Below are positions 1 to 4,910 of a stretch of DNA of 6,926 nucleotides, piece by piece (the stretch's first letter is position 1; each line of letters begins with the position of its first letter). Location of the stretch: positions 1 through 6,926 of the forward strand of contig MAXP01000215.1 in the NCBI GenBank assembly GCA_001751085.1. Reading direction: 5' to 3'. The notes under the pieces were generated by a model. It did no database searches and was not told the origin of the DNA. It saw only the letters and a list, made by a program, of their open reading frames with translations. This DNA is from Desulfobacterales bacterium C00003060. Lineage in GTDB: Bacteria; Desulfobacterota; Desulfobacteria; Desulfobacterales; C00003060. A program made the translations under genes and the position numbers.

Positions 1-21
1 AAGAAAAACCATGATTCTGCT

Positions 22-44
22 GCTTTGAGCTTTCAGCTTTGAGC
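22..44. repeat. short 9-bp direct repeat (GCTTTGAGC twice)
   Basis: GCTTTGAGC occurs at 22-30 and again at 36-44, separated by the five bases TTTCA. It lies about 130 bases upstream of the macro-domain gene, in a stretch where I see no gene. It may be a regulator half-site pair or the edge of an intergenic repeat that begins outside the window. The function is unknown and the repeat is short enough to be chance. Confidence 0.35.
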
Positions 45-161
45 CTTCCATTACCAACAACAGAGTCAGGTCTTACTGAGCCTTTACTGTACCCCAAAAA
101 CATTATCTTGAAATCTATAGAAGAGATCTGAAATTCGCGATCCAATATCCGCAATCTTAAA

Positions 162-168
162 GGGGGGG
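162..168 (+). promoter_or_regulatory. ribosome binding site of the macro-domain gene
   Basis: A run of seven G (AAAGGGGGGGAT) ends six bases before the GTG at 175. It can pair with the C-rich anti-Shine-Dalgarno sequence at several registers. This site decides the GTG start, since no ATG in frame lies close to the conserved N-terminus of the family. Confidence 0.6.
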
Positions 169-174
169 ATTCTT

Positions 175-696
175 GTGGAAAAGAAGGTGGGGCAGGCCGT
201 GCTTGAAATAAATCAGGGTGACATTACGGAGATGGACACAGATGCAATAGTCAATGCGGCCAACGCACGGCTTATCCTGGGTGCTGGGGTTGCCGGAGCC
301 ATTAAGGCCAAGGGGGGACCTATGATCCAGGAGGAATGCAATGCCATTGGGGGCACCTTTGTGGGAGGGGCCGTGATCACAACCGGTGGCAACCTCGATG
401 CCAGGCATGTGATCCATGCAGTGGGCCCGCGCATGGGAGAGGGAAATGAGGACGAGAAGTTGAAAAACGCCACCCTTAACAGCCTCAAGGTAGCTGATGA
501 GAACGATCTCACCAGTATTACGTTTCCCGCCATAAGCACGGGCATCTTCGGGTTTCCAAAGCATCGTTGCGCCGAGATAATGCTTTGGACGGCTGTTGAT
601 TACTTGAAAGGGTATACAGGCCTAAAAAGGGTGGTCTTTTGCCTGCATGGGGCATCCAGTTATGAGATCTTCTCAGAGACATTGAAACAACTTTGA
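175..696 (+). CDS. macro-domain (ADP-ribose-binding) protein
   Basis: A stand-alone macro domain of 173 residues, close to the usual size for a single-domain member. Seen in the sequence: GDIT at residues 15-18, the DAIVNAAN strand-loop at 23-30 with the conserved Asn, the GAGVAGAI phosphate-binding loop at 36-43, and the second loop STGIFGFP at 121-128. These are the ADP-ribose-contacting elements of the AF1521/MacroD superfamily. Known members bind ADP-ribose, remove ADP-ribose from proteins or nucleic acids, or deacetylate O-acetyl-ADP-ribose; which of these applies cannot be told from sequence alone. The protein should be cytoplasmic, as no signal peptide or membrane segment is visible. 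The GTG start follows a very G-rich ribosome binding site with six-base spacing. No partner toxin such as DarT is seen downstream, where the next gene is convergent; upstream sequence is outside the window. The family call is firm, the substrate is not. Confidence 0.93.
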   Translation: MEKKVGQAVLEINQGDITEMDTDAIVNAANARLILGAGVAGAIKAKGGPMIQEECNAIGGTFVGGAVITTGGNLDARHVIHAVGPRMGEGNEDEKLKNATLNSLKVADENDLTSITFPAISTGIFGFPKHRCAEIMLWTAVDYLKGYTGLKRVVFCLHGASSYEIFSETLKQL

Positions 697-821
697 TCTT
701 GGGCCTTAATTTGTCCCAACCTACGCAACCTAAAGGTTACGGCTACAAAAATTGCTGAATTTGGGTGCAATCGTAAGGTTGAGTGGGTCTCGAAATGACA
801 GGCGAAAGAGCAGTACTTGTC

Positions 822-1313
822 TCAAACCTGAAAGGGTACCTCTTCGTTTCCCATGGTTTCTTTCTGTATCATGGAAGTGTCGACGTCTATTGGAGGATAC
901 TCGCCAAGGACTGAGACGTTTTTCTCCCATCTGAGCCCTTTGTTTTTCAAGTCAAAATCCTTGAGTTGTCCAAAGAATGCGTCATAGGTGGCACGACGTG
1001 TTTCAAGGCCAATACTGTGGCCTTTGCTCAAATGAAAGATATTGCCGAAATGATGTATAAGAAGATAAAAACACGCGGCAGAAAGGTATTTGGATCGTTC
1101 CTCTTTGTGTAATCTAGGACAAAACTTGCTTACATGAATCTCTTTTGAATGCCTGTTTAAGGAGAAAATAAGTGCATACGAGATTTGTTCGTGTGTGCTC
1201 TTGTTTGTGACGAAGTATTCAACACAATCGTCCTCCTTGCAATAAGAGATCTCATATCTCCTCAGAAGTCGAGGCACGTTCTTTTTAACGAATTGTGATT
1301 CTATCGAAGTCAT
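822..1313 (-). CDS. hypothetical protein, 163 aa, no family recognised
   Basis: This reads as a real gene: 163 codons without interruption and a mixed, soluble-type composition rich in charged residues and histidine. There is no signal peptide. The only notably hydrophobic stretch (CFYLLIHHFGNIFHL, about residues 81-95) is too short and polar for a clear membrane helix. A segment around residues 101-120 (IGLETRRATYDAFFGQLKDF) faintly recalls the C-terminal helix-strand of GNAT-type acyltransferases, but I would not assign that family. The ATG at 1313 is preceded only by a weak site (CAGG, about nine bases away). That fits translational coupling to the upstream ORF ending at 1285, which overlaps it by 29 bases. 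It converges with the macro-domain gene across 125 bases, with no convincing terminator between them. Function unknown. Confidence 0.7.
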   Translation of the reverse strand: MTSIESQFVKKNVPRLLRRYEISYCKEDDCVEYFVTNKSTHEQISYALIFSLNRHSKEIHVSKFCPRLHKEERSKYLSAACFYLLIHHFGNIFHLSKGHSIGLETRRATYDAFFGQLKDFDLKNKGLRWEKNVSVLGEYPPIDVDTSMIQKETMGNEEVPFQV

Positions 1314-1503
1314 TTATCGGCCTGCCGCAGAAAGCTTTGTATAGAGACCAAACGACAATATACCATAGCTTACTAAAAGCAATATACACCAGAACCTGTG
1401 GAAAGTCAACGCGGCTCCCCTCTGCCGGAGAGAATCGTTCACGGTTTTGGGTCAGGAGGTGCTCCAGGAGATCACCTGTTTTTTCATGTTTTGGGGTATT
1501 CAT
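1285..1503 (-). CDS. possible small protein, 72 aa, one hydrophobic segment
   Basis: A 72-codon minus-strand frame. The first half is polar (MNTPKHEKTGDLLEHLLTQN). It is followed by a hydrophobic aromatic-rich stretch at about residues 37-58 (VLVYIAFSKLWYIVVWSLYKAF) that could be one membrane helix, and then by a basic tail. Codon choice (GAT CTC CTG GAG CAC CTC CTG) looks plausible for this genome. Against it: the nearest AGGA lies 13 bases before the ATG, too far for a normal ribosome binding site, and competing plus-strand frames cover the same bases. A TTGAAC/TAGGAT pair with 16-base spacing (1543-1538 and 1521-1516) could be its promoter. It overlaps the start of the downstream hypothetical gene by 29 bases, as coupled genes often do. 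No family recognised; real or not is close to even. Confidence 0.38.
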   Translation of the reverse strand: MNTPKHEKTGDLLEHLLTQNRERFSPAEGSRVDFPQVLVYIAFSKLWYIVVWSLYKAFCGRPINDFDRITIR

Positions 1504-1629
1504 TCGATACGAAACATCCTATAATTTGGGTTGAGCGGTTCAACGTTCACGGTCTCTTTTGTCCTGTTCCAAAGTCTGTCAGCCTTAATGGGAGGACAGC
1601 GCATGGAGTAGTGAACTGTCCAAAGATTC

Positions 1630-1947
1630 TCAGGCTGGTGGCTTCTTGGTCAATGCTGCTTTCACCTTGCTTTTGGCTGATGCCTCTTTGTCCCTTCTGT
1701 CATCGATCTTGATAGTAGTTACAACCCGCAGCGCACCGGCCTCAAACGGCACCTCATGCATCTTTAGCATGACTTCTAAGAGGTCTTTCAGGTCCCCTTC
1801 TATGATGGTGCCCATACCATGCACTTCATAGGCGAGGCCAGAGTCCTCCAGGAGCTTAAGGCATGCAACAATATAGCCGCTCAGGCTCGTGGACTTTGTT
1901 CCGATCGGAATGATGCCAAGTTCTGCAATGGCCACAAGTACCTCCAT
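1630..1947 (-). CDS. MTH1187/DUF77 family thiamine-binding-like protein
   Basis: A 105-residue protein matching the small ferredoxin-like MTH1187 (YkoF/DUF77, PF01910) family, whose members are about 100 residues. Seen in order: IIPIGTKSTSLSGYI at about 12-26, GMGTIIEGD at 44-52 and VVTTIKIDDRRD at 75-86, all family hallmarks. Structures of relatives show oligomers with ligand sites. YkoF and some relatives bind thiamine or hydroxymethylpyrimidine, while for MTH1187 types the ligand and role are poorly defined. The protein is expected to be cytoplasmic. The ATG sits just before the first strand, as in relatives; the ribosome binding site (GGA, about 12 bases upstream) is weak. The tail after residue 88 is Lys/Ala-rich and probably disordered. 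No thiamine biosynthesis or transport gene is beside it, so the context does not sharpen the role. Its upstream side is the repeat-rich region starting at 1966. Confidence 0.9.
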   Translation of the reverse strand: MEVLVAIAELGIIPIGTKSTSLSGYIVACLKLLEDSGLAYEVHGMGTIIEGDLKDLLEVMLKMHEVPFEAGALRVVTTIKIDDRRDKEASAKSKVKAALTKKPPA

Positions 1948-1965
1948 TCATTTGTTGTGTCCAGG

Positions 1966-1989
1966 AAAACCCCGTCCCCTGGGCGGGGT
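1966..1989 (+). repeat. GC-rich hairpin repeat, copy 1
   Basis: Arms ACCCCG (1969-1974) and CGGGGT (1984-1989) pair perfectly. The stem continues inward through a T-G wobble and two C-G pairs, leaving a three-base loop (CCT, 1978-1980), so the stem is nine pairs. With the preceding AAA it matches 21 of 23 bases of the copy at 2095-2117 in the same orientation. It lies 19 bases upstream of the thiamine-binding-like gene start. It resembles REP-type intergenic repeats and the end hairpins of IS200/IS605 elements, but no transposase frame is present. Confidence 0.75.
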
Positions 1990-2073
1990 CAGAGTTCTTT
2001 GGTTCTGCCTGTACGTACGTGGGGAGTGTTGGAGTATTCCATAAAACGATTCAATGATGGACAAGCCCTTAAG

Positions 2074-2089
2074 GCCCCCTCTATGGGGC
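2074..2089 (+). repeat. GC-rich hairpin related to the flanking repeats
   Basis: GCCCC (2074-2078) and GGGGC (2085-2089) form a five-pair stem around a six-base loop (CTCTAT). Its CCCCT-CT-GGGGCG pattern resembles the repeat copies at 1966 and 2095, and it lies six bases before the latter, so it may be a third, diverged unit. Confidence 0.5.
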
Positions 2090-2094
2090 GAAGC

Positions 2095-2117
2095 AAAACC
2101 CCGTCCTCTGGGCGTGG
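2095..2117 (+). repeat. GC-rich hairpin repeat, copy 2
   Basis: A direct copy of the repeat at 1966-1988, 129 bases downstream, with 21 of 23 bases identical. The changes are C to T in the loop region and G to T in the right arm. The second change breaks one pair of the stem, so this copy looks slightly decayed. The shared start AAAACCCCGTCC and the same orientation suggest one dispersed repeat family rather than chance palindromes. Confidence 0.7.
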
Positions 2118-2256
2118 ATTGTTTACATTTTGCCGGTTTCACACTGACTTGGTCAGATCAACCCACGTGAAAGAATATAGTGGACATACAATGAGCGTCA
2201 AGAAAAAAAGATCTTGGGTAAAAGCGCAGGGCAACTCAACTTCAGCCCTTAGGGCC

Positions 2257-2277
2257 GTGTCAAAAAAGCCTTGACAC
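2257..2277. repeat. perfect 7-bp inverted repeat GTGTCAA/TTGACAC
   Basis: GTGTCAA at 2257-2263 and TTGACAC at 2271-2277 are exact inverted repeats around a seven-base spacer (AAAAGCC). The arm-spacer-arm layout suits a dimeric transcription regulator. It could also form a hairpin, but no T-run follows, so it is not a standard intrinsic terminator. It stands 55 bases upstream of a TTGACA element at 2332, in the likely control region of the PilZ/HD-GYP gene pair. The role is inferred. Confidence 0.45.
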
Positions 2278-2331
2278 AGTGTTTTACCATGAAGAGGTCC
2301 TCATTTTTAGGATTGTTCTATTTAAAAAAAA

Positions 2332-2358
2332 TTGACAAGCGCATTCCTTTCATATAGC
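2332..2358 (+). promoter_or_regulatory. possible sigma-70 promoter
   Basis: A perfect TTGACA (2332-2337) follows an A-tract (AAAAAAA) that could act as an UP-like element. TATAGC (2353-2358) lies 15 bases further, shorter than the ideal 17. The start would fall near 2365. It points toward the PilZ gene, about 490 bases away. The match is partial, so this remains a candidate. Confidence 0.3.
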
Positions 2359-2404
2359 AGAGTGTAAAGTAAGAATAATTCCGATTGAAATCGGCGGTTC
2401 AAAT

Positions 2405-2420
2405 TGGCACTGAAAGGGCC
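2405..2420 (+). promoter_or_regulatory. possible sigma-54 promoter
   Basis: TTGGCAC at 2404-2410 is an exact -24 element, and a GC at 2418-2419 sits exactly ten bases after the GG at 2406-2407, as sigma-54 promoters require. The -12 element is otherwise poor (GGGCC rather than TTGCA). It points toward the PilZ/HD-GYP pair about 430 bases downstream. No enhancer-binding regulator gene is in the window. Confidence 0.25.
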
Positions 2421-2767
2421 TGGTAAGTAGTCTGTGGAATTTCCAAACGGAACTCAGCTCTGAATTCCTCCACAATTGGAATAATGGAGTAGTTGGGTTT
2501 TATCCGTATGTGGTGTATAGTTTTTTTCATGTCTCTTATCATGAGCGCAAATCTTCACTTGTGTCCAGTATTTCAATATCCCATCATTGCTGCTGTAAAC
2601 TCGCCTCCGTGCGAACAAAGACCTGCAGGGTCAATAGGCCGTAGAAAGCCCAAGACCTTTACAATTTGGCCATGAAGGCTGAACTCGTCAAGAAGTTAGA
2701 GTAGTGGTTTTTTGTGTTGGGACAACAGGGGTTCTATGTGCGGCTCTGCAAATCTGTGGTAAACACA

Positions 2768-2787
2768 CAGGAGAGCTCAGGAGAGCT
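2768..2787. repeat. tandem 10-bp repeat CAGGAGAGCT x2
   Basis: CAGGAGAGCT occurs twice without a gap. Each unit contains AGGAG, a Shine-Dalgarno-like core, but the nearest downstream ATG of the PilZ gene (2816) is too far away to use it. Within the TAG-broken frame at 2672-2806 it is read in different phases. It is probably a slippage duplication. Confidence 0.5.
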
Positions 2788-2854
2788 ATTTTTGACCAAG
2801 CCCTAAGTTGGTTAGATGATCCCAGGACTTAATAGTCGCATGAGGATTAAGCCA

Positions 2855-4873
2855 ATGAAATTGAATACAAGGACCGAAGGGAATCACCAGAAAAAGGGAA
2901 AGCGTGTCAGTAAAGAACAACTGATCAATAAATTGAATTACATAAATTTCCAGGACGACACCATCCAAATAAACCTCAAACACGCCAGGTATAACCGCAA
3001 TATTTCCCTTAATGCCAAACCGCAGCCCTGTACCGGCGACCATCTGGACTGTATCTGGACAGAAACTACGAGACTTCATCAGGAACTGAAAACGTATAAA
3101 TTTCAAGATGTTCTTGTCGCCAACGACAAGAACCTCCTCTTGGTGAAACCTGAATTAATAAGCATAAGCGACAAGGGGATCAGCGTCCTTCTTCCAGAGA
3201 TATGTTGCGAAGTCATTCCCCGAAAAGCGGTAAGGCATTTATGTGAAGGCATCAGTGTCCAGTTGATTCAAGCCGGCGTGATTTTTTGCGGATCGCTAAT
3301 AGATTTCAGCATCGCTGCCTTCTGCGTTGAAATAACGGCGGGTCGTTCCCAGACATTTCAATGGATAAATCCTGACGCCCCAGTATATATTGTTTTTTCG
3401 GATGGTGACACAGTGCTTTTTTCCGGGGAATGCAGGATACTCAGGCAAACCTGTGGCCAGAAAACGAGAAGCTTTGTGCTGGAACCTCCAAACGATCAAG
3501 TACAGAGGTTCAAACCCAAAGAATTCCGAAGTCCAAGACAGGAACTGATTCCTTCCCCAGATATGATTTTCAGGCATCCTTTTACCAAAAAGAGGATTAG
3601 TCTGAAGGTGATCGACCTGTCAGGCTCCGGTTTTTCGGTGGAAGACGACGAGGACAACGCCGTTCTTTTGCCCGGTATGATCATACCTCAATTGAATCTA
3701 AGCTTTGCAGACACTTACGAGATCAAAGGCAATGCCCAGGTTGTTTACAGAAAAAATAGTGGTGAAGAGAAAGAAAACGGCATGGCAAAATGCGGCATGG
3801 CCGTTCTCGATATGGATGGTAAACACCACGTGAAGCTTGTGGCCCTCCTGCAACAGGCATCAAACAGGAAATCATACATCTCAGGCAATGTGGATATGGA
3901 CGCCCTTTGGAATTTCTTTTTTGACACAGGTTTTATTTATCCGAAGAAATATGCCTTTATTCAGGCTAACAAGGAAGAAATCAAGAAGACCTACGAAAAC
4001 CTCTATACGACGAACCCGAACATAGCCAGGCATTTCATCTATCAAAATAGAGGTATTATCTTAGGACACATGGCCATGTTACGTTTTTATGAGAATACGT
4101 GGCTGATCCATCACCATGCCGCCAAAACATCAGGATCTAACAGGGCCGGACTTGCCGTGTTGAATCAGATTGGACGTTTCATAAATAATTCCCATTATAT
4201 TTGTTCAATCCATATGAGTTTCGTTATCTGTTATTTCCGACCCGACAATAAGTTCCCTAACTATATTTTTGGGGGGATTTCCAAAAATATAGACGATCCA
4301 AAAGCATGTTCAATTGATACATTTGCCTACTTTCATTATCAAAAAACATCAAATAATGCATCGGGCATGTCAGCACCATGGGAATTGACAGAAACCCAAC
4401 CAGAAGACCTTGTGGAGCTGGAACGTTTTTATGAGCAGGAATCAGGGGGGCTTATGATTCATGCCCTGGATCTGGAGGCGGGAACGATTGACCATGATGA
4501 ACTCTCAAAAGAATATGAGCAACTCGGTTTCAAAAGGCAAAGAGACCTCTACTCACTGAAAAAGGATGGGAGTCTCACGGCAGTTATCATAGCAAATATT
4601 TCAGATGTTGGCTTGAATATGTCCGATCTGACCAATTGCATCCAGGTCATTGTCCTTGATCCGGATGAGCTTGACAGGGACACTCTCAATTTGATGTTCT
4701 CAGTGCTCTCAACAAAATTTGAGCAGGAGGAGATACCCATACTCCTCTATCCCGTCACCTATGCTGATAATCAGTCCATTTCCTATGAGAAATCATATAG
4801 TCTGTGGGTACTCAATATGCAATACACAGATCATTATTTCAGCTCTCTTAAACGTTTGCTTAAGTTCGTTTAA
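2855..4873 (+). CDS. PilZ-domain protein fused to a GNAT-like acyltransferase region
   Basis: Numbering here counts from the longer start at 2816 (685 residues); from 2855 the product is 672. I prefer 2855 because AGGA sits eight bases before it, while the ATG at 2816 has no ribosome binding site. Residues about 232-350 look like a PilZ domain: RSPR at 238-241, then VIDLSGSGFSV (265-275) carrying the DxSxxG motif that binds cyclic-di-GMP. Residues about 95-225 look like a second, degenerate PilZ-like barrel (LISISDKGISV, 114-124, with Ser in place of the Asp). From about 358 onward the protein resembles a GNAT-fold acyltransferase (ARHFIYQNRGIILGHMAMLR at 404-423, then WLIHHHAAKTSG), with a further alpha/beta part to the C-terminus. 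No signal peptide or membrane helix is visible. The likely role is a cyclic-di-GMP-controlled acyltransferase, substrate unknown. The HD-GYP gene follows after 37 bases. The PilZ call is good; the acyltransferase call is an inference from fold-like patterns. Confidence 0.82.
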   Translation: MKLNTRTEGNHQKKGKRVSKEQLINKLNYINFQDDTIQINLKHARYNRNISLNAKPQPCTGDHLDCIWTETTRLHQELKTYKFQDVLVANDKNLLLVKPELISISDKGISVLLPEICCEVIPRKAVRHLCEGISVQLIQAGVIFCGSLIDFSIAAFCVEITAGRSQTFQWINPDAPVYIVFSDGDTVLFSGECRILRQTCGQKTRSFVLEPPNDQVQRFKPKEFRSPRQELIPSPDMIFRHPFTKKRISLKVIDLSGSGFSVEDDEDNAVLLPGMIIPQLNLSFADTYEIKGNAQVVYRKNSGEEKENGMAKCGMAVLDMDGKHHVKLVALLQQASNRKSYISGNVDMDALWNFFFDTGFIYPKKYAFIQANKEEIKKTYENLYTTNPNIARHFIYQNRGIILGHMAMLRFYENTWLIHHHAAKTSGSNRAGLAVLNQIGRFINNSHYICSIHMSFVICYFRPDNKFPNYIFGGISKNIDDPKACSIDTFAYFHYQKTSNNASGMSAPWELTETQPEDLVELERFYEQESGGLMIHALDLEAGTIDHDELSKEYEQLGFKRQRDLYSLKKDGSLTAVIIANISDVGLNMSDLTNCIQVIVLDPDELDRDTLNLMFSVLSTKFEQEEIPILLYPVTYADNQSISYEKSYSLWVLNMQYTDHYFSSLKRLLKFV

Positions 4874-4910
4874 CATTGAAGGTCTTGTTGTCGCCTTTTC
4901 AGCTACAACC

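Larger units (their letters stand above)
2275..2854. other. long intergenic region upstream of the c-di-GMP gene pair
   Basis: About 580 bases without a confident gene. In order it holds a sigma-70-like promoter candidate (2332-2358), a small hairpin CCGAT-TGAA-ATCGG (2381-2394), a sigma-54-like site (2405-2420), an 11-base palindrome TGGAATTTCCA (2435-2445), and the inverted repeat TGTTG-GGA-CAACA (2715-2727). It also holds a tandem 10-base repeat (2768-2787) and the inverted repeat ACCAA/TTGGT (2795-2812). Two weak small reading frames exist: a 47-codon minus-strand frame (2542-2399) and a plus-strand frame (2672-2806) broken by one TAG. I do not see a tRNA or a recognisable riboswitch. If transcription starts near 2365 or 2430, the mRNA leader would exceed 400 bases. 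Confidence 0.6.

Noticed and set aside
699..738. Terminator between the convergent macro-domain and 163-residue genes
   Set aside because: TTGGG/CCCAA (699-719) has an 11-base loop and only five pairs, AACC/GGTT (727-738) has four pairs, and neither is followed by a T-run.
1948..2142. Minus-strand 64-codon frame rich in Pro, Arg and Gly
   Set aside because: It runs through the hairpin repeats, and its TPRGRGF-like repeats come directly from them. It looks like an artefact of the repeat DNA.
1819..2274. Plus-strand 151-codon frame
   Set aside because: Its first third lies opposite the well-supported thiamine-binding-like gene, and the rest crosses the repeats and the inverted repeat. The composition is not protein-like and no family is recognised.
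2391..2412. tRNA T-arm-like GGTTCAAATT
   Set aside because: The flanking bases do not pair into a five-base T-stem, and no acceptor or anticodon arm is found nearby.
2493..2675. Plus-strand 60-codon frame in the long intergenic region
   Set aside because: It has no ribosome binding site and an uneven composition, and it overlaps other equally weak frames on the minus strand.
4719..4910. N-terminal extension of the HD-GYP frame
   Set aside because: These 64 codons lie mostly inside the end of the PilZ gene in another frame and give an atypical peptide. The ATG at 4911 is the first start after the upstream stop and directly precedes the sensor domain.
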